In this document: positions 8,704 to 16,877 of the stretch, piece after piece | Position numbering within the stretch: the stretch's first letter is position 1 | How the letters are laid out: each line of letters opens with the position of its first letter | Assembly: GCA_963829545.1 (NCBI GenBank) | Contig: CAWHIX010000010.1 | Coordinates: 372,001 to 436,000, forward strand | Length of the DNA stretch: 64,000 bases | Source of the DNA: JAXGXJ01 sp963829545 | GTDB lineage: Bacteria > Actinomycetota > Thermoleophilia > RBG-16-64-13 | Direction of reading: 5' to 3' | Made by a program: the position numbers and the translations under genes | Notes under the pieces: model-generated | What the model was told of the DNA's origin: nothing | The model's database searches: none | The model's input: only the letters and a program-made list of their open reading frames with translations

Positions 8704-9451
8704 CCTTCAACCCCAACGCCTCCTCCACCGCGTCGTAGGGTACTTTCCGCACGGGCAGCAAATCCCAGCCGAGCACTTCGCGAGCCGCTTCGACATAGCC
8801 GGCTTTGATGTCGACCACGGAGTGCCGGCGGCCGGTGAGCGCGGCGATGCTTGTCTGGCGGAGGTCGGGGTCGCCACAGGACACGATGAGGTCGAAGAGG
8901 GAGAGATCGAGGTCCACGTTGAGCGAGGTCCCGTGGCTGGCCACCCAGCGCCGGCAGCGGAGACCCACCGAGGCTATCTTGTCGCTGCCCACGTAGAGCC
9001 CAGGCGCGCCCTTGCGCCTCACTGCGGCGATCCCCAGACGACCGAGGAGCACTATCAGCACCTCCTCCAGGGCACGTACATAGGCGGAGAGATCTCGCCC
9101 CGGAATGGGGACGACGGGGTAGCTGACCAGCTGGCCGGGGGCGTGAAGGGTGGCCTGACCGCCCCGCTCGGACTCCACTACTTCGACGCGGCTCCGGGAA
9201 CCCACTCCGCGAAGCGGCGTGGTGCGCAGGTCCTGGGCTCCGGCTCTGGTGCCGAGAGTGATCACGGGCTCGTGCTCGAGCAGCAGAAGCACGCCCGCCA
9301 TCTTCCCGTCGGCGACCGCTTCGCGCAGGCGGCGCTGCAGTTCCTGCACGGGTTGATAAGGGGCGACGCCGAGATCGAGCACAGGCAGCCGGAGGCGCGC
9401 GGTCCGCGGGGCATCTGTTGTATCGGTGCTGTTGTCGCGCCCTGTGTCCAT
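8642..9451 (-). CDS. lipB: Octanoyl-[ACP]:protein N-octanoyltransferase
   Basis: Transfers octanoate from acyl carrier protein to lipoyl domains, the first step of lipoate synthesis. From ATG 9451 the protein has RGGQATLHAPGQLVSYP at 97-112, the lysine motif GSDKIASVGLR with K158, SHGTSLNV at 172-179, and the catalytic Cys in IVSCGD (C192). As sequenced, the frame runs through the antisense of tRNA-Arg and stops at 8642, so the last 20 residues are tRNA antisense (AGFEPAT). LipB normally ends earlier. Removing one G from the run at 8711-8714 would create a stop at 8709-8707, four bases before the tRNA, giving a 247-residue protein. No lipA is in the window. Confidence 0.9.
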   Translation of the reverse strand: MDTGRDNSTDTTDAPRTARLRLPVLDLGVAPYQPVQELQRRLREAVADGKMAGVLLLLEHEPVITLGTRAGAQDLRTTPLRGVGSRSRVEVVESERGGQATLHAPGQLVSYPVVPIPGRDLSAYVRALEEVLIVLLGRLGIAAVRRKGAPGLYVGSDKIASVGLRCRRWVASHGTSLNVDLDLSLFDLIVSCGDPDLRQTSIAALTGRRHSVVDIKAGYVEAAREVLGWDLLPVRKVPYDAVEEALGLKVPTAGFEPATPGSGGQCSIP

Positions 9452-9546
9452 GACCTCATCCCGCGGAGACCTTGAGCAAGCTTGCCGTCCTGTGAGAGAC
9501 TCAGGATCGCGAGCAACGATACAGCATCCAAGATCGTGGAGGATCG

Positions 9547-9768
9547 GTGGCAAAGAAACAGTACGACCCGTTGTGGGAGATCGTGGATGAGAAGGTCGCC
9601 CTCCAGGGTGGGGAGCCGGACATCGACGCCGTCTGCCCCTGGTGCCACGTGATCGTGCACCTGGGCAAGGAGTCTGCCGCGGGGAGAACCTACGAGTGCG
9701 GTCTCTGTGGCGGCCTGTCTGAGGTCGTAGAGGAGGCGGGGACTCCAGGTCTCAAGCGGGTCGACTGA
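9547..9768 (+). CDS. Small zinc-ribbon protein
   Basis: A 73-residue protein beginning at GTG 9547, with GGAGG six bases upstream. Two Cys pairs, CPWC and CGLC about 27 residues apart, form a probable zinc ribbon; the rest is acidic. Its role is unknown. It is divergent from lipB and convergent with the deacetylase gene. Confidence 0.7.
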   Translation: MAKKQYDPLWEIVDEKVALQGGEPDIDAVCPWCHVIVHLGKESAAGRTYECGLCGGLSEVVEEAGTPGLKRVD

Positions 9769-9867
9769 GTTCGCCCTCGCCCGTCTAGCGGAAGCCCGCG
9801 CCCACTACTGCGCCCTGCAAGGTGGCGCATGGCACCGTCTTGCCCGTGCTGCCCGTGTTCCTCGGTC

Positions 9868-10962
9868 CTAGTAGCGTACGACGGGTCGGCCCAGGTCGTC
9901 CACCAGATCGCCCAGATCCGCCGCCAATTCCGCCGGAGCCGACACCGTCGTCGGGTCCCCATCGGAGACGTAGCGCAACTCGGGATTGTCCTTGAAGTTC
10001 TGGATGGCGTCGGTTAGGTAGCTCGCGCTGCCCCTGATGCGGGTGATATGCATGGGGTCGAAATCGGTCGAGAAGGGTGAAGCGGAGGGCTTGCTTCCCA
10101 GGGCCAGCCCGGACGTGTAGCTGTAGGTGATGCCGTCGTACTCACCCGAGGCGAGGATGCTCTCGTCCGCCGGGTATTCGCCGAACGGGATGGAGATACT
10201 GGTGACCGCGTACTCGCCGCCGATGAGTTCCTCCAGAGTCGCCTGCGATTCGGCCAGCTGCTTGGTCGCCTCATCCACACCGGCTTCGCTCAGATTGAGG
10301 TGGGAGACGGTGTGGCTGCCCACCTCGTAGCCCCAGTTCACCAGGTTGCGCAGCTTCTCCTGCTGGCGATCGGGCTGCCCGAAGACCTCTCGCTCCTTGG
10401 GCACCACGTCGAGCAGGCAGTAGAAGGACGCGCGTGACGCCCAGTCGCTCGCCTTGGCGGCTTCCTGCAGGATGCCTACGGCTGAATCGGGGTCGACACT
10501 CCCATCGTCGAGGATGCGGTACTGCCCGGGGCTGGAGTCGTCGAACGTGATGACCACCGGCGACTTGCCGGCCGGGATGTCGATGTTGCCCGAGGCCAGG
10601 TCGCGGACGTTGACAGGGTAGAAACCTTCGGCCTTCAGAAGGGCGATATCGTTACGGAAGTTCTCGGGGGTGCGGGTCCACTCCGTCTCCTCGGAGTCGA
10701 TGAGGTGGTACATCACCACCAAGACCTGTCCCATCTCGTTCGCGCCGATGGCCCGCGCCCGTTCGGCGGTTATGGGCTCGGACGCGCTGAGGTCGGCTTC
10801 GGAGCCGGAGCCGGAGGATGTGGAGAGGGCGTCTTCGGGGTCGGAAGCCCGGGCGGTGCCTTCTTCGGCGGGTCCGCCGAACGCAAGTCCGCTCACCAGC
10901 CCGATGAAAGCGCCGACCGCGAAGCTGATCAGCAGAAACCGTTTTACCCTGGTACGCCGCAT
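9868..10962 (-). CDS. Membrane-anchored polysaccharide deacetylase (NodB domain)
   Basis: Removes acetyl groups from a cell-envelope glycan. The 364-residue product starts at ATG 10962 with a basic N-terminus and one hydrophobic segment (FLLISFAVGAFIGLVSGLAFGG), a signal anchor. A low-complexity Ser/Glu linker follows, then the NodB fold: VVMYHLI, motif 1 TFDD, motif 2 HTVSH (metal ligands), and IPFGEYP. A roughly 45-bp gap separates it from the divergent DUF4015 gene, and both proteins act outside the membrane, so shared control is plausible. The substrate cannot be told from sequence. Confidence 0.88.
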   Translation of the reverse strand: MRRTRVKRFLLISFAVGAFIGLVSGLAFGGPAEEGTARASDPEDALSTSSGSGSEADLSASEPITAERARAIGANEMGQVLVVMYHLIDSEETEWTRTPENFRNDIALLKAEGFYPVNVRDLASGNIDIPAGKSPVVITFDDSSPGQYRILDDGSVDPDSAVGILQEAAKASDWASRASFYCLLDVVPKEREVFGQPDRQQEKLRNLVNWGYEVGSHTVSHLNLSEAGVDEATKQLAESQATLEELIGGEYAVTSISIPFGEYPADESILASGEYDGITYSYTSGLALGSKPSASPFSTDFDPMHITRIRGSASYLTDAIQNFKDNPELRYVSDGDPTTVSAPAELAADLGDLVDDLGRPVVRY

Positions 10963-10986
10963 AACACGGGCAGTGTACCAGATGCC

Positions 10987-10995
10987 TGTTAAAAT
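10987..10995 (+). promoter_or_regulatory. Extended -10 promoter of DUF4015 gene
   Basis: TGTTAAAAT is an extended -10 (TG, one base, TAAAAT) with predicted start near 11002. The ATG is at 11008, so the mRNA would have a leader of about six bases and no Shine-Dalgarno. Confidence 0.45.
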
Positions 10996-11007
10996 GCCCC
11001 CAACAGT

Positions 11008-12258
11008 ATGTCGACAGAACACTCGAACACCCGGCATCGTCCCTCGCGTTCGGCCTCCCGCCGCAAGGCGGCCAACCGGCGTATGGGCCTTATCGCCTTC
11101 ACGGGTATCGTCGCTTTCGCGGCCGGTTTCCTGCTCCTGTGGTCTGCCGGAAGTTGGCTGATGGGCGGAGGAGGCTTCCCCGGCGGGGGCGAGGAGGAGC
11201 TGGTGACGGCTCCCGTGGCGCTCCAGGTGAAGGGCGACTACGAGATAGAGCCTCTGGTCGATCTGCGCGAGTTGCGCGATCTCTCCTACGTCCCGGTCAA
11301 GGGGATCTACATGACGAGTTACGCGGCCTCGTCCTCGGAGATGCTCAACAACATGATCGGCCTCGCCGACCGTACCGAGATCAACGCCTTCGTCATAGAC
11401 GTCAAGGACGATCTGGGCACGGTCGCCTACGATGCCGACGTCGACCTGGCCAGGCAAGAGGGTCTCATCGAGAAGCGCATCAAGGACATCGACGCCCTCA
11501 TCGCCAAGCTGAGGGAGCACAACATCACCCCGATCGCCCGGGTGGTGTGCTTCAAGGACGACATCCTGGCTACCAAGCGCCCCGACCTAGCCGTCATGCA
11601 TAAGAACGGAGAGATCTGGAAGGATTTCAAGGAGCTCAGCTTCACGAACCCCTATAACCACGAGGTATGGGAGTACCTGGTGCAGGTCGCAGAGGATGCG
11701 GCCCGGCACGGCTTCCGCGAGATTCAGTTCGACTACGTGCGCTTCCCCAGCGACGGGAAGATCTCCGACGCCGTGTACCCGGGGCAGAACTCCAGCAAAG
11801 AGGACGCCATAGCCGCGTTTCTCGCCTACGCCCGGCCCCGGCTGGAGAAGCTGGGCGTGTGGGTCTCCGCCGACGTCTTCGGCATCACGGTGAACCCCAA
11901 CAACGCCAAGGATTCGGCCGTAATTGGACAGAATGTCGAGAAGATCAGCAGGAACGTCGATATCGTCTGCCCGATGATCTATCCCTCGCACTACAACGCG
12001 GGCTTCTACAACATCGACAATCCCAATGCGAGTCCGTACGAGCTCATCACCCACGCCACCCAGGACACGAAGAACCAACTGGCCGGCACCGGCGCCATGG
12101 GGCGGCCCTGGTTGCAGGATTTCTCGATGCGTGGAGTCAACTACGGCGTGGCCGAGGTCAAGGCTCAGATCAAGGCCGCTGAGGAGCAGGGCTTTGGTGA
12201 ATGGATACTGTGGGATCCGTCACTGAAGTACATGGAAGGCGCCCTGCGCCCTGCGTAG
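11008..12258 (+). CDS. Putative glycoside hydrolase, DUF4015 family
   Basis: A 416-residue protein with a basic N-terminus and one membrane helix (MGLIAFTGIVAFAAGFLLLW), then a TIM-barrel domain of the DUF4015 putative glycosidase family. Family motifs are KGIYMTSY, INAFVIDVKDDLG, IQFDYVRFPSDG (acidic residues expected in catalysis), VSADVFGIT and CPMIYPSHY. It acts outside the membrane, probably on an envelope or exopolysaccharide glycan, alongside the divergently transcribed deacetylase. The start at 11008 lacks any ribosome site. The biochemical substrate of the family is not known to me. Confidence 0.85.
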   Translation: MSTEHSNTRHRPSRSASRRKAANRRMGLIAFTGIVAFAAGFLLLWSAGSWLMGGGGFPGGGEEELVTAPVALQVKGDYEIEPLVDLRELRDLSYVPVKGIYMTSYAASSSEMLNNMIGLADRTEINAFVIDVKDDLGTVAYDADVDLARQEGLIEKRIKDIDALIAKLREHNITPIARVVCFKDDILATKRPDLAVMHKNGEIWKDFKELSFTNPYNHEVWEYLVQVAEDAARHGFREIQFDYVRFPSDGKISDAVYPGQNSSKEDAIAAFLAYARPRLEKLGVWVSADVFGITVNPNNAKDSAVIGQNVEKISRNVDIVCPMIYPSHYNAGFYNIDNPNASPYELITHATQDTKNQLAGTGAMGRPWLQDFSMRGVNYGVAEVKAQIKAAEEQGFGEWILWDPSLKYMEGALRPA

Positions 12259-12339
12259 CCGGGAGGTTTGAGTTTCGTCAGATGCCCCTCGCCCGAGGCC
12301 CGCGGCATCGTGCGCGCGAGGCCGGCAGCCGTGGCCACC

Positions 12340-12348
12340 TGTTAAAAT
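12340..12348 (+). promoter_or_regulatory. Extended -10 promoter of ACT-domain gene
   Basis: The same element as upstream of 11008 (TGTTAAAAT), within an identical 11-base context CTGTTAAAATG. The predicted start is near 12355, about 45 bases before the ATG. No -35 was recognised. Confidence 0.45.
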
Positions 12349-12399
12349 GCGTCTTTCTGGTCCGTTCCGCCCGTCGATCGTTGTCTTCTGGGGGTCCGC

Positions 12400-12810
12400 A
12401 TGAGCATCCGACAGCTGTCGGTATTCCTCGAGAACGAGCGGGGTCATCTCGCGGCCGCTCTTGCCACCCTGGCCGACGGAGAAGTGAACGTGCTGTCCTT
12501 CACGATCGCCGACACTACCGACTACGGTATCCTGCGCCTGGTCGTCGACCAGATCGACCGCGCCAAGGAACTGCTGACGGCGGCCGACTACGCGGTCGTC
12601 GAGCATCGGGTGGTCTGGGCCCAGATGCCGGACAGGCCGGGAGTCTTGGCGCGCATCACTCAGATGGTGGCTGATTCCGGGCTGGATATCGAGTACATCT
12701 ATCTGGGGGGGCGCGACTCTCTCCTGCTCAAGACCGAGGAGCACGAACGTCTCGAAGCCCTGCTCGAGGAAGCCGGCTTCGAGGTTCTCGGCCCGGAAGA
12801 CGTACAGTAG
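12400..12810 (+). CDS. Tandem ACT-domain protein
   Basis: A 136-residue protein made of two ACT domains (about 3-65 and 70-133): RQLSVFLENERGHLAAALATL, then VVWAQMPDRPGVLARITQM with the Gly-containing ligand turn in each. Such stand-alone amino-acid-binding proteins are often found beside phenylacetate-CoA ligase or indolepyruvate oxidoreductase genes. Here a Liv importer and a PaaK-like ligase follow. The likely role is sensing an amino acid, with allosteric or regulatory action. A hairpin at 12867-12900 lies between it and livH. Confidence 0.85.
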   Translation: MSIRQLSVFLENERGHLAAALATLADGEVNVLSFTIADTTDYGILRLVVDQIDRAKELLTAADYAVVEHRVVWAQMPDRPGVLARITQMVADSGLDIEYIYLGGRDSLLLKTEEHERLEALLEEAGFEVLGPEDVQ

Positions 12811-12866
12811 GCACGAAGGGGTTCGCGGACACGCATGGGATCGGGGTGTAGCGAAGACAGTCTGTT

Positions 12867-12900
12867 GCAGGTGGGCGCCGGGGGGGCACCCACCTGCTTT
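12867..12900 (+). terminator. Hairpin with short T-run between ACT gene and liv operon
   Basis: GCAGGTGGGCGC (12867-12878) pairs with GCACCCACCTGC (12886-12897) with one mismatch and a G-rich loop, followed by TTTCCCTT. It may be a weak terminator or attenuator, setting expression of the downstream transporter relative to the ACT gene. Confidence 0.5.
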
Positions 12901-12938
12901 CCCTTCGGCTCGGCGCTGGTAGGGACGGGCGTCGGCCG

Positions 12939-13817
12939 GTGAGTTTCGACCAATTCCTCCAGTACGTCTTCAGCGGGATCACCAGCGGGAGCATCTACGC
13001 TCTCACCGCGCTGGGTTTCACGCTGGTCTTCAACGCCACCCAGATCATCAACTTTGCCCAGGGTCAGCTGGTGATGCTCGGCGGGTTGATGGCCGTCACC
13101 TTTTACAAGGCTGGTCTGCCCATGTGGGCTTGTTTCATCGGCGCCGTCGCCGTGGTCACGCTTCTCAGCATGGCCATGGAACAGGTCGCCATCCGACCCT
13201 TGCTCGGCAAAGGGGTCCTCGCACCCATAATCGCCACAGTGGGCGCCGCCTTCGTGTTCGAGACGGCCGCCATGCTCATCTGGGGGAGGGACGCGCAGGC
13301 GCTCCCCCCGTTCACTGGGGACACGCCCATCACCATCGCCGGGGCCAGTCTCGCTCCCCAGACCCTGTGGGTCCTGGGCCTGACCCTCGTCATTGTGGTG
13401 TCTCTGCAGCTCTTCTACCGCAGGAGCCTGTACGGCAAGGCGGTGCGGGCCTGCGCCATCAACCCGGCCGCCGCCCGGCTGCAGGGCATCTCTTACCAGC
13501 GGGTCGTCCTGTTCAGCTTCGCCCTCAGCGGGGCCATCTCGGCCGCCGCCGGGGTGATGATCACCCCCATCAGCTTCATGAGCTACTCGTCCGGTTCGCT
13601 CCTGGGTCTGAAGGGTTTCGCAGCGGCGGCGCTGGGCGGCATGGGTAACCCCGTCGGCGCGGTGGTAGGTGGCTTCGCGCTCGGCCTTCTCGAGGCTCTG
13701 GGCGTGGGTGTGGTGTCGGCAGGCTACAAAGACGCGATAGCCTTCGTCATCCTCCTGCTGGTGCTGTTCCTGCGTCCCGCCGGTCTGCTGGGGGCCAAGG
13801 TGGTCACCAGACAATGA
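12939..13817 (+). CDS. livH: Branched-chain-type ABC transporter permease (LivH family)
   Basis: Inner-membrane permease of a Liv/HAAT importer, 292 residues from GTG 12939, with about eight hydrophobic helices. Hallmarks are YALTALGFTLVFNATQIINFAQG near the N-terminus, PLLGKGVLAPIIATVG, and a GLKGFAAAALGGMGNPVGAVVGG segment that contacts the ATPases. Its stop overlaps the livM start by 4 bases. The substrate class of the family includes branched-chain amino acids, amides and aromatic acids. The downstream ligase hints at an acid. Confidence 0.93.
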   Translation: MSFDQFLQYVFSGITSGSIYALTALGFTLVFNATQIINFAQGQLVMLGGLMAVTFYKAGLPMWACFIGAVAVVTLLSMAMEQVAIRPLLGKGVLAPIIATVGAAFVFETAAMLIWGRDAQALPPFTGDTPITIAGASLAPQTLWVLGLTLVIVVSLQLFYRRSLYGKAVRACAINPAAARLQGISYQRVVLFSFALSGAISAAAGVMITPISFMSYSSGSLLGLKGFAAAALGGMGNPVGAVVGGFALGLLEALGVGVVSAGYKDAIAFVILLLVLFLRPAGLLGAKVVTRQ

Positions 13818-14815
13818 GCAGCGCGACCACCACCACCTTCTTCCGCAGGCACGCCGCTTACATCATCTTCGCCGTGGTCATCATGACGGTCCCTGCCTAT
13901 CTGTCCGACGCTTACTACCTGTCGGTCCTGGCGTTCATGGGCACCCGCTTCATGATGGCCCTGGGGCTGAGTATGCTGCTCGGCCAGGCCGGGCAGGTGT
14001 CTCTGGGGCAGGCGGGGTTCGTCGGCATAGGGGCTTACGGAGCCGCCATTCTGACCACCCGCTTGGGCCTCAACCCCTGGCTGGCCATGGCAATGGCCGC
14101 CGTGCTGGCGGCGCTCATCGCCGGGCTCGTAGGGATGCCGACGCTGAAGCTCAAGGGGCACTACCTGGCCATGGCTACCCTGGGCGTGAACGAGATCATC
14201 TACATCCTGCTGGTCCAATTGAAATGGCTCACCAACGGCACCGACGGCATCACGGGCATACGCTCGCTGTCCATCGGCGGTCTCGATCTGGGGACGTCCA
14301 AGGCGTATCACCTCCTGGCCTGGGGGATAGCGCTGCTGATGCTGCGCTTCGCTCTGAACCTGACTCAGTCGCGTGTGGGGCGGTCGCTGCGGGCCCTGCG
14401 CAACTCGGAGCCCGCGGCCGAATCTCTCGGTGTCGACACTTCCTATCGCAAGGTGCAGGTGTTCATGCTGGCAGCCGTCTTCGCCAGTATCGCCGGCAGC
14501 TTCGATGCCTACTACGTCCACTACATCAGCCCGGAGAGCTACAGCATCACCTTCTCCATCATCCTGGTGACCGGCGTGATCATCGGCGGACTGGGCACCA
14601 TCTGGGGGGCGTTGTGGGGGACGCTGGCCATCGTCATCCTGCCCGAGTTGCTCAATCGCGTGAACGAAGACCTCACCAACCTGGTGTTCGGGGTCCTTCT
14701 CATCGCCATCATGATCTTGTGGCAGGGGCGCACCCAGAGTCTGCGGACCCGCATCCGCGAGTGGCGCGCAGGCCGGCGAGGTGCCTCGGACGCGCCCGCG
14801 GAAGCCGGGGATTAG
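13814..14815 (+). CDS. livM: Branched-chain-type ABC transporter permease (LivM family)
   Basis: The second permease, 333 residues with about ten membrane spans. Conserved LivM features are GLSMLLGQAGQVSLGQAGFVGIGAY, LKLKGHYLAMATLG, NGTDGITGI and GGLGTIWGALWGT. The C-terminus is a basic, Arg-rich cytoplasmic tail. It overlaps livH and is followed after 9 bases by livG. Confidence 0.93.
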   Translation: MSSATTTTFFRRHAAYIIFAVVIMTVPAYLSDAYYLSVLAFMGTRFMMALGLSMLLGQAGQVSLGQAGFVGIGAYGAAILTTRLGLNPWLAMAMAAVLAALIAGLVGMPTLKLKGHYLAMATLGVNEIIYILLVQLKWLTNGTDGITGIRSLSIGGLDLGTSKAYHLLAWGIALLMLRFALNLTQSRVGRSLRALRNSEPAAESLGVDTSYRKVQVFMLAAVFASIAGSFDAYYVHYISPESYSITFSIILVTGVIIGGLGTIWGALWGTLAIVILPELLNRVNEDLTNLVFGVLLIAIMILWQGRTQSLRTRIREWRAGRRGASDAPAEAGD

Positions 14816-14824
14816 GGGTCAGCC

Positions 14825-15589
14825 GTGCCGCTACTCAGCATCGAGAACCTGTCGAAGAGCTTCGGGGGCCTGGATGCCCTGCAGGACGTGACCTTCACCG
14901 TCTATCAGGGGCAGATCAAGGCCGTCATCGGTCCGAACGGAGCCGGGAAGACCACTCTCTTCAACATCGTCGCAGGGTCCTACCAGCCCACCAAGGGGCG
15001 GGTGGTCCTGTCGGGTGAGGAACTGACCGGCAAGGCTCCGCATACGGTCTGTCGCATGGGGGTGGCCCGTACGTTCCAGCACAGCCTCGTGTTTGACGAC
15101 ATGACTCTGGTCGAGAACGTCCTCGTGGGCAGGCACAGCCGCACGCGGGCCGGTATCGTATCCGCCGCGCTGACGTTGCCGCGGCACCGGAGCGAGGAGC
15201 GCGAGGCCCTCAAGGCGGCACATGCGGTGCTGCGTCGGGTGGGTCTCGACGACAGGGCCGACGAACAAGCCGGTAATATGCCCATGGGCGAGAGGCATCT
15301 CCTGGAGATCGCGCGGGCACTGGCCGCGGAGCCGCGGCTGCTGCTGCTGGACGAGCCAGCGGCCGGACTGAACGACGAAGAGACGGCGCGGTTGGCGGAT
15401 ACCGTGCGGCGCATCTGCGCAGACGGTGTCACCGTCTTATTGGTAGAGCACGACATGGCCTTCGTCATGGATGTATCCGACGAGGTCGTTGTGTTGGATT
15501 ATGGGCGGAAGATCGCGGAGGGGCCGCCGCTCATGATCCTGGAGAACGAGGAAGTGATAAAGGCGTATCTAGGAGAGGAGTTGGGGTGA
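14825..15589 (+). CDS. livG: ABC transporter ATP-binding protein (LivG family)
   Basis: ATPase of 254 residues from GTG 14825. The Walker A motif is GPNGAGKTT (about 39-47). The Q-loop region reads VARTFQHSLVF, the signature is represented by NMPMGERHLLEIARAL, and Walker B is LLLLDEPAAGLN, then the H-loop VEHDM. The signature LSGGQ is replaced by MPMGE, as in other LivG proteins with degenerate signatures. It overlaps the following lipoprotein region by 4 bases if that gene starts at GTG 15586. Confidence 0.93.
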   Translation: MPLLSIENLSKSFGGLDALQDVTFTVYQGQIKAVIGPNGAGKTTLFNIVAGSYQPTKGRVVLSGEELTGKAPHTVCRMGVARTFQHSLVFDDMTLVENVLVGRHSRTRAGIVSAALTLPRHRSEEREALKAAHAVLRRVGLDDRADEQAGNMPMGERHLLEIARALAAEPRLLLLDEPAAGLNDEETARLADTVRRICADGVTVLLVEHDMAFVMDVSDEVVVLDYGRKIAEGPPLMILENEEVIKAYLGEELG

Positions 15590-15624
15590 CGAGCAAGGAA
15601 GACAAGCGTACAAGGGGGGCCGAG

Positions 15625-16869
15625 ATGAAGAGCATGAAGAGCCTCGGACTGCTGCTGGTGGTAGCGCTATTCCTGCTGGCCGGGATGTTGCTGGCAGGTT
15701 GCGGCGGGGACGACGAGGCGACTACGACAACGGCGGAGAGGCAGCGAGACGACAGCGGGGGCAGCGACACCACGGCAGGGGCCGCGCCGAGCGGTGATCC
15801 GGTAGTCATCGGAGCCATCGTCTCCGCCACAGGTCCGGGAGCCGCGCTGGGCGAGCAGGAGCGGAACGTGCTCGAGATGATGCAGGAGCAACTCAACGCC
15901 GCGGGTGGCGTTCTCGGCCGTCCGGTGGAGATCATCATCGAGGATGACAAGAGCGACCCGAAAGAAGCGGTGACCGCCGCCAACCGTCTCATCGACCAGG
16001 AGAAGGCCGTGGCCCTCATCGCCTCCACCATCTCCGCGTCGACCTTGGCCGTCAAGGAGATCACGGCCACGAAGGGCCTGCCGCAGATGGCCATGGCCGC
16101 CGCCAACGACATCACCGACAAGGCGCCCATGGAGTGGATCTGGCGGACGCCGCATAAGGACGCTCTGGCCGTAGCCCGGGCCCTGACCTACATCTCTGAA
16201 AACCTGCAGTTGACCAAGATCGCCGTTCTTCACGACGAGAACGCCTTCGGTTCCTCGGGGAACGCGGAGATCGAGAAGACCGCCCCCGACTACGGTCTGG
16301 AGATCGTGGCGACCGAATCCTACAAGACGCAGGACACCGACCTCACGGCTCAGCTCACCAAGATCAAGGGAGCCAACCCGGAAGTCATCATCGTGTGGGG
16401 CACCAACCCCGGGCCGGCGCTGGCCGCCAAGAACATGCAGCAGCTTGGCATGGAGATCCCCTACGTGGGCAGCCACGGCATCGCCAACAAGACCTTCATC
16501 GAGCTGGCCGGCGACGCGGCCGAGGGAGTGGTCTTCCCGGCCGGCAAGCTGCTGGTACCCAGCTCTATCACCGACCCCGAGCAGAAAGAAGTGACCGAAG
16601 CGTTCGCCAGCGCCTACCAGGCCAAGTACGGTAGCGCCCCGAACACCTTCGCGGGCTACGCTTTCGAGGCCGTCTCTCTGCTCGTCAACGCCATCGAGAC
16701 GGCGGGAAGCACGGAGCCGGCCGCTATCCAGGGAGCGCTCGACGCTACGCAGAACTTCGCCGGCCCCGATGGCTTCTACAACTACTCCAAGACCGATCAC
16801 GACGGTCTCAAGGCAGAAGACATGATCATGGTGAGGATCCAGGGCGGCGCCTGGGTGCTGGCGGAATAG
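15625..16869 (+). CDS. livK: Substrate-binding lipoprotein of Liv-type importer
   Basis: Type I periplasmic-binding-fold lipoprotein, 414 residues from ATG 15625. GTG 15586 is in frame and overlaps the livG stop but would place 13 extra charged residues before the signal peptide. The lipobox is LLAGC, followed by a Thr/Asp-rich linker. The ligand-binding fold (Peripla_BP_6) shows VIGAIVSATGPGAALGEQ, AANRLIDQEKAVALIA and WRTPHKDALA. It captures the substrate outside the cell and hands it to LivHM. The ligand is unknown; the PaaK-like enzyme downstream makes an aryl acid a possibility. Confidence 0.92.
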   Translation: MKSMKSLGLLLVVALFLLAGMLLAGCGGDDEATTTTAERQRDDSGGSDTTAGAAPSGDPVVIGAIVSATGPGAALGEQERNVLEMMQEQLNAAGGVLGRPVEIIIEDDKSDPKEAVTAANRLIDQEKAVALIASTISASTLAVKEITATKGLPQMAMAAANDITDKAPMEWIWRTPHKDALAVARALTYISENLQLTKIAVLHDENAFGSSGNAEIEKTAPDYGLEIVATESYKTQDTDLTAQLTKIKGANPEVIIVWGTNPGPALAAKNMQQLGMEIPYVGSHGIANKTFIELAGDAAEGVVFPAGKLLVPSSITDPEQKEVTEAFASAYQAKYGSAPNTFAGYAFEAVSLLVNAIETAGSTEPAAIQGALDATQNFAGPDGFYNYSKTDHDGLKAEDMIMVRIQGGAWVLAE

Positions 16870-16877
16870 GAGCAGTC

